DNA of 64,000 bases from Shinisaurus crocodilurus (GCA_021292165.1 CM037880.1:207974255-208038254), one strand, 5' to 3'; shown: positions 9,476 through 20,447, counted from the stretch's first letter. Notes: generated by a model from the letters alone, not told the origin. A program made the numbers and translations.

Positions 9476-10645
9476 ACTTTATTAACAATTAAAAATCCTA
9501 TTGAAACAATGGATAGGTTGGAGAACCACTTGAAAGAATTTGGAGAAATAACAGGGCTTCAGATGAATTGGGGTAAATCCAAGATTTTATTGTTTAATTA
9601 TAGTAAAAAAGAGGAGAGTGAAATGTTAAAGAAAAAATATAACATTAAAATTACAAATGTAATTAAATATTTAGGAATAGAAATTACACAAGATATTGAT
9701 AAAGTAGGAGAACAAAATTTTAGAAAGTTAAAGACAGAGGTTAAAAATAAAATAGAGGAGTATAAAAAAATTGGACTTTCTTGGTTTGGTAGAATTGCGT
9801 TGGTAAAAATGAAGATATTGCCTAAAATAAACTTTTTGTTTAGGATGTTACCAGTAAAGATTACAGAAAAAGAAATTAAAGATTGGCAATCAATTATTAA
9901 TGAATATTGTAATGGAAGGAAAAGATCAAGGATTAATAAATATAGTTGGTATAAAGCGCAAAAAATAGGTGGCTTAGGTCTTCCTAATATAAAGTGGTAT
10001 TATTTAGCCAACCAAGTAAGACATATTTTGGACATTATAGCAGGGAAAGACAAAATGTGGTTGGATTTAGAATCACGAGAATTAGGAAACATGATGGTGA
10101 ATATATTATTTAAGAAAAATATAAATAATATTATAAAAGAACTAGAAAATCCCTTTTTGAGGAATATGTTAGAGAGTTGGAATAGCATGAGGAAACTTTT
10201 TACACCAGAGGTATCCCCGTTAACTCCGGTAGTGGTCATGGAGGACTTCCTAGAAAATGTAAGACATATAGAAGATATATTAAGGAGAAAAACGGTGGTT
10301 AAAATAATGGATTGGGTGGAAAAATTGAAGACTAGAGAGCATATAATAGAATTACTAGGAAGAGAGAGAATTTCATGGTTAAATTCAATGCAATTGAAAC
10401 TGTGGTTAAAGAAGTGGAGGACAAGAATGGACAGCGAAAGAGAACTAACCAATTTTGAAAAGATAGTTTTGACTAGAGAAGCTATAGAAGGTAATGTTTC
10501 AACAAGAGGTACAACAATGTTATATATACGATGTTGCAAAAAGAAGAAGAGCATAAAGATTCTCTTAAAGTGTTATGGGATAATGAATATGATGAGGAAA
10601 TATCGAAACAAAGTTGGAAAAATATTTGGGATAGACGTATTGTAA
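9431..10645 (+). pseudogene. L1 ORF2 part 3, RT thumb and post-RT region
   Basis: A 404-codon open segment starts at FADD (9464-9475), passes through LQMNWGKSKILLF and the KYLGIEIT motif, then runs through the Lys-rich region between the RT and the C-terminal Cys motif. It ends in a stop at 10645 after a frameshift near 10530. The homologous region is present, inverted, in the second L1 copy at 55737-56377. Confidence 0.85.
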
Positions 10646-10998
10646 AAGTTATGTCAACTAGGATAAAAGAGAATTTTTATAAAGTGGTATGGAGATGGTA
10701 TTTAACTCCAGTAAGATTAAATCGGATAGATAAAAATTGCTCCGCATTGTGTTGGAGAGGATGTAATGTAAAAGGTACATATGCCCACATGTGGTGGAGC
10801 TGTAAAAATGTTCTGGAATTTTGGCAGAAAGTATTTGCAGAAATATCAGAAATAATTGGAATGGAATTAGAAGTCTGCCCAAAATTAGCATTATTAACAA
10901 TTACAGAAAAGTTAGTTTGTTTAAAAAAATACAAAAGAATTGATTGTGAATTTGTTAACAGCAGCAAAATTAATGATAGCTAGGAATTGGAAGGTTCA
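10531..10998 (+). pseudogene. L1 ORF2 part 4, C-terminal cysteine region, cut by insertion
   Basis: The frame contains ALCWRGCNVKGTYAHMWWSC, the Cys/His segment typical of the L1 ORF2 C-terminus. A frameshift near 10950 moves the coding sense to a frame reading LMIARNWKVQH, which stops at the foreign insert at about 11000. The remaining C-terminal codons resume at about 12541 (reading close to YKEIWDIALNDKL). The uninterrupted version is at 56395-56745. Confidence 0.85.
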
Positions 10999-12456
10999 AC
11001 ATGTCTTTTCAATTCAGAAGAGATCCTCCCTGAAACTCAATATGGTTTCCGCCCCTCTAGAGGGACAGTAGACATGATTTTTACTGCACGTCAGCTCCAA
11101 GAAAAATGCCGGGAGCAAAATCAACCCCTTTATATGGCATTTATCGATTTGGCTAAGGCCTTTGATACTGTAGACCGTACAGCTCTCTGGACTATCCTTA
11201 TGAAAATTGGATGCCCCAATAAATTTGTGAATATCTTGCGACTTCTCCATGACAACATGACGGCAACGGTTTTGGACAACAACGGCTCTCATGGTGCTCC
11301 ATTTAAAGTGGGATCAGGTGTTAAACAGGGATGTGTTATCGCCCCAACATTATTTGCCATTTTCATCGCCATGGTTTTACATCTTGTCGAGGGGAAACTT
11401 CCCACCGGTGTGGGAATTATATATCGAACAGATGGAAAGCTTTTTAATCTCAGCAGGCTGAAAGCAAAAAGTAAGGTAATTACAACCTCCGTTGTGGAAC
11501 TTCAGTATGCTGATGATAATGTGGTCTCCGCACATTCAGAGGATGATCTCCAAACTATCCTAAATGCTTTTGCAGAAGCATACGAAAAACTTGGTCTCTC
11601 ACTTAACATCAAAAAAACCAAAGTGCTTCATCAGCAAGTGCAAGCCAATCCTTTGGTGATGCCATCTATCCAGCTTGGCGGGACAATACTGGAAAATGTC
11701 GATCATTTTCTCTATCTTGGCAGCTATCTTTCTGTTACAGCTAACATCGACAGTGAAATCCAGCATCGTCTGAGCTCCGCAAGTGCCGCATTTTCTCGAA
11801 TGAAACATAGAGTGTTCGAGGATCGGGATATTTGTAAGAAGACCAAAACACTGGTTTATGAAGCCATTGTATTACCAACTTTATTGTATGCCTGCGAAAC
11901 ATGGACTATCTATAAACGTCACTTCCACCTCCTTGAAAGGTTTCATCAACGTTGCCTCCGGAAAATCCTGCAAATTACTTGGGAAGATAGGCGAACAAAT
12001 GTCAGTGTACTGGAAGAAGCAAAGACTACTAGCATTGAAAAAATGATCCTTCAACGCCAACTTCAGTGGACCGGTCATGTTGTTCGAATGCCTGACTGCC
12101 GTCTCCCAAAGCAGTTACTTTACTCCCAACTCAAGGATGGAAAGCGGAATATCGGTGGTCAATATAAGAGGTTTAAGGATGTTCATAAGGCTAATCTAAA
12201 AAAATGCAATATAAACATCGAAAACTGGGAAGCTCTGGCCCATGAACGATCTAAATGGAGGTTGGCCTTTCACAAAGGTTCCATGGACTTTGAAGAAGCC
12301 CGAGTGCAAGGTGAAAGGGAGAAACGTGCTAAGCGAAAAGCACGTCAAATGAATCCTTTACAGGACCATCTTCTATCTGGTAACCTGTGTCCTCACTGTG
12401 GGAAGCTGTGTGGATCTAGAATTGGCCTCCACAGTCACTTACGGACCCATCGCTAG
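10987..12456 (+). CDS. Reverse transcriptase with C-terminal C2H2 zinc finger (partial)
   Basis: The open frame has 489 codons, but the first five are L1 sequence read through the junction, so the retroelement part begins near 11002. RT motifs are QYGFRPSRGTVDMIF, FIDLAKAFDTVDR (catalytic Asp), SGVKQGCVIAPTLF and YADDN at 11506-11517, followed by YLGSYL, YACETWT, GHVVRMPD and RLPKQLLYSQL. The last 22 residues form a C2H2 finger (CPHCGKLC...HSHLRTH, 12388-12453). The endonuclease and RT start are lost by 5' truncation. The remaining frame has no stop, and a copy at 23580-24563 is almost identical, both signs of recent activity. Confidence 0.85.
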   Translation: MEGSTCLFNSEEILPETQYGFRPSRGTVDMIFTARQLQEKCREQNQPLYMAFIDLAKAFDTVDRTALWTILMKIGCPNKFVNILRLLHDNMTATVLDNNGSHGAPFKVGSGVKQGCVIAPTLFAIFIAMVLHLVEGKLPTGVGIIYRTDGKLFNLSRLKAKSKVITTSVVELQYADDNVVSAHSEDDLQTILNAFAEAYEKLGLSLNIKKTKVLHQQVQANPLVMPSIQLGGTILENVDHFLYLGSYLSVTANIDSEIQHRLSSASAAFSRMKHRVFEDRDICKKTKTLVYEAIVLPTLLYACETWTIYKRHFHLLERFHQRCLRKILQITWEDRRTNVSVLEEAKTTSIEKMILQRQLQWTGHVVRMPDCRLPKQLLYSQLKDGKRNIGGQYKRFKDVHKANLKKCNINIENWEALAHERSKWRLAFHKGSMDFEEARVQGEREKRAKRKARQMNPLQDHLLSGNLCPHCGKLCGSRIGLHSHLRTHR

Positions 12457-12540
12457 AGTCTACACAATCTTCTTTAGAATCTCCTCCTTTTATCCCGGAA
12501 GACAATCTTACTCGGTCACGAGTGATCGCCTGATGATGAT
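11001..12540 (+). mobile_element. 5'-truncated zinc-finger non-LTR retrotransposon inserted in L1
   Basis: L1 similarity stops after TTCAACAT near 11000 and resumes at GGTATAAAGAG near 12541. The interval encodes an RT unrelated to the L1 RT and ends in a short GATGAT-type tail instead of poly(A). The same 3' terminus is found in the minus-strand copy at 23580. Clade is uncertain: the RT looks like the RTE/CR1/L2-like group. About 19 bases of L1 present in the other L1 copy are missing at the site. Confidence 0.8.
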
Positions 12541-12867
12541 GGTATAAAGAGATATGGGATATCGCACTAAATGATAAATTAACTTGTAATATTAAGTGTC
12601 AAAAAGGACAATTGGAGAAAGACACCTTTGTGAACATTTGGGGTAAATTTTTTGGATTATGTGTTGGTGAAGGGGAAGGGGAACAAACCTTGTCAAGATT
12701 TGTTATATTTTTGGAATATAGAATAATATCTTGTATATATATATAATTTTTGGGGGGGGAGAAATATAACTTGGTCCCAAGAGGTGGGGGGGTGCACAAT
12801 GTTTATGTTGTATTTTTTGTTGTTGTATCCATTAGTAGCTGTAAGAAGTGAAAAAAAATAAAATTAA

Positions 12868-12936
<69 letters not shown>

Positions 12937-12937
12937 G
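12541..12937 (+). mobile_element. L1 3' end resumed after the insert, with AAT-repeat tail
   Basis: The first 150 bases parallel 56529-56690 of the other L1 copy. A G-rich 3' UTR and then an (AAT)n run from 12868 to 12935 follow. An AAT-repeat tail is also present at the end of the second copy, so it may be a feature of this L1 lineage. Confidence 0.8.
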
Positions 12938-14698
12938 CAATGGCTTAAAACACTATTTCTTGCCTTATTTCTATAGCTCTTACTTCCATTTCTTCATAAA
13001 CTGGGTCATAAAAAGCTGCAGGCAGCTTCTTTCTGACTGTCGGGTTGCCTATGCACACAGAAATGTTGACTTTAGAAAACAGCTATGCTGTTCTAGAAAT
13101 GGTAGTATAACTTCCTTTCTCTGTATCTCCACTGCCCTTCTCGGATCCCTTTTAGAAAGAAATTAATTGTTGTGCTGAAGTTAAAACCACTAACAAGCCA
13201 AATGTGTAATTTTGCATGACTTCTGACAGGTAGCCAACTTATATCTTGCATATTTTAAGATAGAGTAGAGCAAGTCTGCAAGACTGATGACCCAGAAAGT
13301 CAAATATAACCTGCCAGCAGTGTATTGTGGCTCGCCAGGTGTTTAGCAGAGAGGAAATAGCCACCAATAACAGAGATTAAGCAGACCTCCACTTCAATAA
13401 AGATATCATAGCAAACTAGCTAGTAAACCTGTCTGGAAGGGATGGTTATTAGGCATTCTTTTGAGATGCCCATGGAAACTCCCCTGTTTTGCCCCAGGGG
13501 CCTGGTCCAGCCAAGGCACCTCAATCCAGATTCAAGGATAATCAGGGAGAGGCGAAACCACTTATGTGAAAGATAACATACAGTTTATTGAATGCAACGA
13601 TGGAATATGGATGCAGATTATCAATAAACAGGCAAATATAAGCTTACACACATCCCTCCAGTCGCAGGGCTTCCTAATACAAGAGACGCTCCAGGGACCA
13701 AGTTGCTTGGACTCTAGTGCATTCCTCATCCCAAGCCGAAAGCCAAAGCACAGAAGCTAACAAGCTGTGGATTTTATGGAGTTCCTCTCTGCCTCTGTTT
13801 CAAAGGCTGTCAGCAACAAGCTAACCCCCACTCATGGGAGACAAGGGGGGTAAAGCTGCTTCAGTAAAGCAAATGGTTTCATTTCTCACTGCAAAAGCAG
13901 GCCTTATCTAAGGAATATAATTGGGAAAAGCAGCTCAAGGCAATTATCTCTGATGCTCTTCCTAACTAATACAAGCTGAGGCTATACATAAGGCCCTGGC
14001 ATGGCTCCAAGAACCTATCCTGGCTTTTGGATGCTGTGAAAGTTCACTACACTACCTGTTGAACCATAATAACCTCCTCGCCATTCTACTGATAGAGCCC
14101 ATCCAATACATCCCCCTCAAGCACAAGTCCAGTTACCCTTTAACTGCACCTTGAAGGAAGAGGTGGGACAAGGTAGGTGTGCCATTAGAACTGCCTGAAA
14201 CCCTGTTGGTTGTACTATACTTTCACTATAATAAACAGCAGTCCAACTGATGTGTCAGCCTTATGAATATTCTCCATCCCATCTGAGCTATTGGCCATAC
14301 TGGACACCTTATCTTACCTTCTCTGTGTATTTTCAATATTTTCTACATGTTCACATTGGTCCTTTGGTCTGCTCTTTCACCCATGGATTGGGTGGATGGG
14401 TTACAGTACCAGAATGATGATTACTTTGGATGGGAAATGATCTTGTGTAGGTCCTATTCTAACTTGTCATCCAAACCTAGGTTCTCATGAGGTGTCAGGA
14501 AATGCAAAACCAAAGTATTGCTATTGTGAAGACCTCTTTTCCTTGGCTCTAGCAATCTTACCCCTCCCCCGCAGGTTTAGCGGTGAGGAATGGGAGGCAC
14601 TCTTCCTGATTTCACAGTCCGAAGCAGGCAGCCTAAACATGAGCTTTATTGAGCTGATGGGCTGTCCATACAAGGCTGGTGATGGGTAGCATTTGGCT
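12938..14698. other. Gene-free stretch, possible undefined LTR-like segment at 13460-14110
   Basis: No credible coding frame. The block at about 13460-14110, read on the minus strand, has the feel of a long terminal repeat (a GC-rich segment after an ATAAA-like signal). Matching ends and a target duplication could not be fixed, so no element is claimed. Confidence 0.3.
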
Positions 14699-14930
14699 TA
14701 AGAACATGAATATTCTGGATCAGAGCAATGGCCCATCTGGTCTAGCACACTGTAGCCTGCATTGATCAACCATATGCCTCCAGCAAGACCACACAAAGGG
14801 CATGAAGATAAGAGCTCCCTTCATTGTTTGTCCACAGCATCTGGTATTCAGACTTGTACTGTCTCTGAATATGGACAGAACCTATTTAGCCATCACAGCT
14901 AAAAGGTGTTGGTAATATTATCTTACTTAA
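14699..14930 (-). mobile_element. LINE/SINE 3'-end repeat, worn copy
   Basis: The start AAGAACATGA, then TGGATCAGAGCAATGGCCCATCTGG and the following segment parallel the repeats at 34396 (minus) and 17420 (plus, reverse complement). This is a very common reptile repeat family. Confidence 0.55.
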
Positions 14931-16040
14931 GTTTGTCTATTCTCCTTTTATATCAGCTTCTGTATAAGCCATGATTTGCCAAAAATTGGGACAGAGTCTT
15001 CCACCATGATCCCTTGTGCCCTTTGTTCACTGAATTTACCCTGTTGCAGATCATCTGAAGTGGGTTATAGCCTCCTCAGTTTTCATCATTCTGAATAATT
15101 TGGTTTCATCTCAAATTTGGCTACTTCACTGTTCAGTCCTGACTGCAGATCATATGTAAATATTAAATTAAATGCACCAGAACAAATTTAAATCCTTGAG
15201 GGATATTACTACTTCCCTCCACTAGGAGAACTGTTAATTTAACCCTGCCCCCTGCTTTTTGTTCTTAGTCAGTTTTCAGTCCATAAGCGAACCCATTCTC
15301 ATATATCATGACTGCGATATCTAGAAGCTGTTGGTCAGGAATTTGTTTTTTTGGGTCACAATTTGCAATTATCAGTGACTGGAGATAACAGTAGGGAGTC
15401 CCCTCCCCACTAACCTTCAGGGGCAGGCTTTTGGAGGGGGCTTTGGGGAGGGGGAATGGCCTTGTCTGAGGCCCCATGGGCCAGATGGGCTGGCCTGCTG
15501 AGCTGGATTGGCCCATGAGCTAGAGGTTTCCCATGAAGGGGTAGTTAAAATCGGCGAAAACTTTTTAAAGGATCTGCAGAAGGGTGTGTGAGACAAACTG
15601 TTCTAGACACACTTTCAGGGTGGGTAATCTTGTCATACATAGAGGAAAAGAGCTGCCAGAAATGTAGAATCTCTTTCCCATCCTTGCTTAGATCTGAAAA
15701 GTGCTAACTGTTTCATTCTTATATGGAATAGTGAAGGGTTGTCCAGCCACAGCAGCCCTAAGCTACCAGATTCTAGGCAATGCATATCTCCCATTCTTAC
15801 TTGACATGTTTAACACAGGAAACACCAATGTTTCAGCAAAGTAACTCAGCTGCTACATAAACGTTAAGGTGATCTAAGTCACTCCATATCCTTGGGGTTG
15901 CTCCAAAATGATCCTCTTGCACACTTACTTGCACATAAGCCTAGAAATGGATGGAGAACTCTATTTCTTGTCTGTGTCACTTTTGTATGTGTTGTTCACC
16001 CATAAATCTGTTCCATCCCATTTCCACAGTAATCTGTGAT
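14931..16040. other. Gene-free intronic sequence
   Basis: No coding frame or clear repeat boundary was recognised. Short open frames here have no domain features. Confidence 0.4.
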
Positions 16041-16103
16041 TAGATAGATAGATAGATAGATAGAGATAGTCATAATTATACCATCATCATCATCATTATC
16101 ATT

Positions 16104-16137
<34 letters not shown>

Positions 16138-16175
16138 CCACCACCACCACCACCACCACTACCACTACCACCACA
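16041..16175. repeat. Compound microsatellite (GATA)n, (ATC)n, (ACC)n
   Basis: GATA units at 16041-16063 are followed, after a short spacer, by ATC/ATT units from 16081 that turn into ACC units up to about 16175. Confidence 0.9.
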
Positions 16176-16616
16176 CCTTTGACAAAGCAAAACAAAAGTG
16201 AGTCATTATTACCTGTTTTAAGAACATTGGTAAAAGAACAGCTTTGTTCATATACATTGCATTAGCAATCTCTTTTCTTTTTGAGTGTTAAAATATCTAT
16301 GATAACACATCTCCAGAAGGAACTGTGAGGTATTGGGGATTAAAGCTCTTATTTTGTTAGTTTACATAAAACAGAAATGAGAACCAGGTTTCAATGAAGT
16401 CCTCCTGCTAAGAGATCAGGAGAACTTACAGTGGTGGATCAGTTTTTCTCACAATATCACCTGCCAGATTCTTATATTCCAGCCCTTGATGGTATATCCC
16501 ACACTCAGTTTCCAGTGTTTTGTAACTTCTATACAGGCTGCCATCAACAATAATGAGACAAGCTCTTTATGACAAATCTGAAGTCTCTCCAACAAAGATC
16601 ATAGTGCCAAGGTATT

Positions 16617-17110
16617 TGTTTGTTTGTTATATTTATATGCCGCCCTATAACAAGAAGTTCTCAAGGTGGCACAGTCAATGAACAGGTTAAAAACTTGTTT
16701 AAAAAATGAATGCAATAAAAATGTAAAGGCCTTGGGAAATAAAATCACAAGAATAAAACTTAAAAAGTCTGGCGGTGAAATGATATTAGTGTATGCACCA
16801 GGTATGCCTCCTTGGAGAAGGGCATTCTATAAATGGGGCACCACAACTGAGAAGGCCTTTTCTTTTAGCCGACTGATCTGCCTAACTTAATTTGGTGGCA
16901 GTACTTGGAAGAGGGCTTTCAAAGATGACCAAAGGATCCGTGCAGTGCAGGTACGTATGAGGAGACGTTCCTTTAGATTAGCCTTATAAAAGGGAAGGAT
17001 TTGTGCAATATCTTTGTATTGCATCAGGATAGGCTGCAGGACAAAGTATAGATCTGGGTCATCTTAAGGTGTCAATGAGCTGCAAAGGATTGTAAATAGC
17101 CTTGAATTTA
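16617..17110 (-). mobile_element. L2/CR1-type LINE 3' end and associated worn repeat
   Basis: The TTTG-repeat followed by TATATTTATATGCCGCCCT is the reverse complement of the usual L2-like LINE 3' terminus seen also at 27688 and 34606. The following block with GAGAAGGGCATTCTATAAATGGGGC...CACAACTGAGAAGGCC resembles the repeat at 19258-19310. Coding content is lost. Confidence 0.5.
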
Positions 17111-17419
17111 ATAGTATTAGGCTGCCTCATACCCAGTAAGGTTTGAAGGACTGAGCTCAAAGGCAGCTAAAAGACAAACTGGGGACTGTTGTTTCCCTTA
17201 TTAACAATCCTTCCTCAACTCTGTCCTGCTGTGACTAAAATCACAACAGGGGGAGGGTTTATTTACTGCAAATATTTATAATCCTGCTTTTCAGTCCAAA
17301 AGAACCTCAAAATAGCTAGCATAAAAATGATAAAACAGTCATACAAACATGAAAAACAACATGAAAAACAACACCACAAACCCCATAATAAATATAAAAC
17401 TAACAAGGAAGAGAAGTCT

Positions 17420-17613
17420 ATCAATGGCTATTCATCATGATGGCTGTATATTACCTCCAGGATTGCTGGGAGGAACACCCACAGGAGGGTGTTATTCCAC
17501 TTACGTCCTGCTTGTGGGCTTCCCAAAAACATCTGTTTGGCCCCTGTGGGAACAGAATGCTGGACTAGATAGGCCTTTGGTCTGATCCAACACAGCTCTT
17601 CTAATGTTCTTAT
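17420..17613 (+). mobile_element. LINE/SINE 3'-end repeat
   Basis: The segment reads through CATGATGGCTGTATATTACC, GGACTAGATAGGCCTTTGG and ends TTCTTATGA. It is the plus-strand form of the repeat at 34396-34605. The hAT element at 17622 is inserted immediately downstream. Confidence 0.6.
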
Positions 17614-17734
17614 GACTAGCTCAGGGGTCTGCAACCTTTAAGACAAAAAGAGCCACTTGGACCCGTTTCCGAAGAAAAAAAAAAACTGGGAGCCGCAAAA
17701 CCATTGTGACATTGTGCCCCACATATAAAATGTA

Positions 17735-17818
17735 ATAATTTCCCCTACCTATGCACCCAACATAATCCACCAGCGAGAGCTGGTGGATTATGTTGGGTGC
17801 ATAGGTAGGGGAAATTAT
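17735..17818. repeat. Perfect 40-bp-arm hairpin
   Basis: Arms 17735-17774 and 17779-17818 are perfect reverse complements around the 4-base loop GAGA. The arms extend no further than one mismatch. It lies inside the hAT element. Confidence 0.92.
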
Positions 17819-18060
17819 CAGCTGACGGATGATGGGGGTGTTGCTGGTGGATGATGGGATGCCACCAGCAACATCCCCCCCCCAAGCAGTAGCATCCCGT
17901 CATCAGCACCATCCAGCAGTAGCACCCTCATCATCCACCAGAAACACCCTCCATGTGGTAATAGCACCCCTCATCATCCATCAGCAGGATTTGCTGGTGG
18001 ATGATGGGGGTGCTACTGCTGGGGGGAGGGTGTTGCTGGTGGATGATGAGGGTGCTACTC
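17819..18060. repeat. Minisatellite of GCTGGTGGATGATG units in both orientations
   Basis: Units such as GCTGGTGGATGATGGGGGTG occur forward, and CATCATCCACCAG occurs inverted, so the block can fold in several ways. The first unit repeats the tip of the preceding hairpin (GCTGGTGGAT). Confidence 0.75.
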
Positions 18061-18299
18061 AGGCCTGTCTTTAATGTGGGGCAAAAGGGGCAGCTGCAAC
18101 AGCTGGAGGCACCCTGATTGGGAAACAGAGCACTTCCCCCTACCCTGGGGCTCTTTAGCTGTTGCACAACTACAACTCCCAGCATGCCCGGATAGCCAAA
18201 GGCCTACCTGCCTCCTCGCCTGCTTGTGCTCTCCGCGGCGAGCCGGCCGCGCTGGTCCCTCGACACGCTGGACCCCGCGCTATGTTTTTGGCGGGGGGG

Positions 18300-18960
18300 G
18301 AACTTTGGCGCGTGCAGGAGCCCTCCTCTCTTCTGCCGCTCACCCGCTCGCGTCCCTGCTGCCCGGGGGGGGTGCTGCCGCCGTGCCAAAGTTCCCCCGC
18401 CCCGCCAAAGTTCCCCCGCCAAAATCATAGCGTGGGGGTCCAGCGCGCCGCAGCAGCTGGATGTGACGCGGCGGCGGCGGCTCCGGCATTGACTCCAGTG
18501 GCGGCGGCGGCGGCGGCGGCGGCAGCTAGAGCGGTGCGGAGAACGCTCCGCGCCGCTCAGAAGAGCGAAATCGGGCTGCCCCCGCCAACAGAATCAGGCC
18601 ATATGTGAGGCGGCGGCAAAGTTTTTTGCGGAACAGGCAGCCTTGTCCTGCTCTCCTCTCTTCCGCTGCCTGCCTGCTCGTGTCCCTGCTGCCGGGGGGG
18701 GGGGTGCCGCCGCCGCGCCAACATTTTTGCGAGCGTGCAGGAGCCCTCCTCTCTTCTGCCGCTCACCCGCTCGTGTCCCTGCTGCCCGGGGGGGGGGTGC
18801 TGCCGCCGCACCAAAGTTTTTGGGAGCATGCAGGATCCCTCCTCTCTTCCACCGCCCGCCCGCTCGAGTCCCTGCTTCCGGGGTGGTGGTGGTGCCGCTG
18901 CCGCTGCCGCTGCCAAGTTTTTTTCCCTGCAGGAGCCCTCCTCCTGTCTTCCACTGGACC
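18300..18960. repeat. GC-rich tandem repeat, units of about 95-105 bp
   Basis: Blocks built around GTGCAGGAGCCCTCCTCTCT, CGCTCGTGTCCCTGCTGCC, a G-run and CCGCCGC...CCAAAGTTTTT recur near 18306, 18640, 18731, 18826 and (partial) 18925. A (GGC)n stretch at 18469-18525 separates the first copy. Open frames here follow the repeat period and are not taken as genes. Confidence 0.7.
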
Positions 18961-19221
18961 GGTTGGAGGCACGCAGAGGAAGGTAGGGGGGAAAATATTT
19001 GGTGTTTTTTTTTTCCAGCATTCACTCAATAAGACGCACAGACATTTCCCCCTCCTTTTTGGGGGGAGAAAAGTGCGTCTTATGGTGCGAAAAATACGGT
19101 AAGTGACAGGTGCCCAGGCCAGGCGGCCAGCGGAGTCTCAGACCGGAGCGGAGCCGCGGCAGAGGTTTGAAAGAGCCGCATGCGGCTCCGGAGCCGCGGG
19201 TTGCAGACCCCTGGACTAGCT

Positions 19222-19988
19222 GAATCCCAAATCATTAACATAACACACAAATGCCAGTCTGGTGGGAGGGCATTTCATAGTTTAGGAGCCACAACTAGAA
19301 AGGTCCAGTGTTTAATGCCCAACTATTAAAGATATGTCTACTCATATGTCTGTCATGACGCTACATATCTGCTCCATGGGTTCGAAAAAGCTGGGATCCA
19401 TTGGCTCTTTTTTGCAGCTACAATATGCTGATTTCCTTGTTATAGATTAATTATTCTTCATATTTATATTGTACATTTAATATGTTCAAAACACATCATG
19501 TACATTATCTAAGAGAGTAGGACCTGTGGATACCTACGACTCACAAGCAACCAATTTCTTCTTGTTATGTAAATTATTGAGTTTAATATGGGATTTGAAT
19601 ACATAAAAGGAAATCAAATGTACTGACAACAAAGGATGTACTAAATACAAAGTACAAAGTACTTTTGCTCCATGTTTTCTGCCCTCTACCCCATCAAATA
19701 ATCATTCAGATGTCTCGTGGAAAACTAATGTATCATGGGTTTGGCTCATTGACAGGAATGTGCTAGGTTTTTATTGTAAAGCCTACTCTTTCTATAGCAT
19801 AACTTTAAATGTGAAAGCCTGATGTTTGCAATGATTTATTTTACTGTCACTTTATCAAACCAATAATGGTAAAAGGATGTAATTTTGGGCAAGGAAACAT
19901 ACTATGTTTTATAGATGGCATTTGGGGACTAAGTGACTGGTGTGGATAAGCACTGTGTTTTCTAGTCTTTTGTTTCCTGGATCTCGAT

Positions 19989-19990
<2 letters not shown>
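19222..19990. other. Gene-free intronic sequence
   Basis: The first 100 bases contain a worn repeat (GGAGGGCATTTCATAGTTTAGGAGCC). The rest is AT-rich without recognisable features. Confidence 0.4.

Positions 19991-19991
<1 letters not shown>

Positions 19992-20066
<75 letters not shown>
19992..20066. repeat. (TG)n(AG)n microsatellite
   Basis: A pure TG run passes directly into a pure AG run, about 75 bp in total. Confidence 0.95.
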
Positions 20067-20068
<2 letters not shown>

Positions 20069-20447
20069 ATAAATCTACCACATGAGTATTTAGGAAAAGA
20101 TAATTAGGTATTGCTTAGTTTCATCACCCATTTTGATAGCCACACTGATGTTTAAAAAAAACAAAAACATACATGGTTTATTGTCCATAACCCAGCAGTA
20201 ATGTTTAAAATGTCTTAATGTTTAGATGGTTATGATTACATGGAGATTCTCCATGACCCATAGTCTTGGTGGTTGCTGGCTGGTGCATGGGAACTCCCCA
20301 TGTAATGGAGACCCACTTGCACAGTAAGCAATTCTAAATATTTCAGCAGTAGGATGCAATTTTCCAGAATAGATATTTATTGCAACCATAACATAGAGTC
20401 TGTTCAGCACATAATTATTATGCGCATATGCTGACAATCTAATGCAT

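Larger units (their letters stand above)
5950..12937 (+). mobile_element. Full-length but decayed L1 retrotransposon, interrupted by another LINE
   Basis: A short 5' region is followed by a coiled-coil ORF1, an intergenic stretch with an ATT microsatellite, an endonuclease/RT ORF2, and a 3' end closing in an AAT-repeat tail at 12868-12935. ORF1 and ORF2 carry several stops and frameshifts, so the copy is dead. At 11001-12540 a different non-LTR element is inserted in the last part of ORF2. The 5' boundary near 5950 is an estimate. Confidence 0.85.
17622..19213 (+). mobile_element. hAT-type DNA transposon, non-autonomous, with 8-bp TSD
   Basis: Ends are CAGGGGTCTGCAACC and its inverse GGTTGCAGACCCCTG. 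The flanks carry the exact 8-bp duplication GACTAGCT at 17614-17621 and 19214-19221, the hAT hallmark. No transposase frame is present. The 1592-bp interior holds an 84-bp hairpin, a GGTGGATGATG-rich minisatellite, GGC repeats, tandem copies of a GC-rich unit of about 100 bp, and near 19020-19098 a segment with AAGACGCACAG...GTGCGTCTTATGG that itself looks like a second terminal-repeat motif. Confidence 0.88.

Noticed and set aside
10000..10554. 184-codon frame on the minus strand
   Set aside because: Shadow of L1 ORF2; hydrophobic composition comes from antisense Lys/Asn codons.
13460..14110. Candidate LTR on the minus strand
   Set aside because: TG...CA ends and a matching target duplication could not be located.
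18162..19102. Several long open frames in a GC-rich region on both strands
   Set aside because: They follow the period of GC-rich tandem repeats inside a hAT element; the proteins are Ala/Pro/Arg-rich low complexity with no domain.
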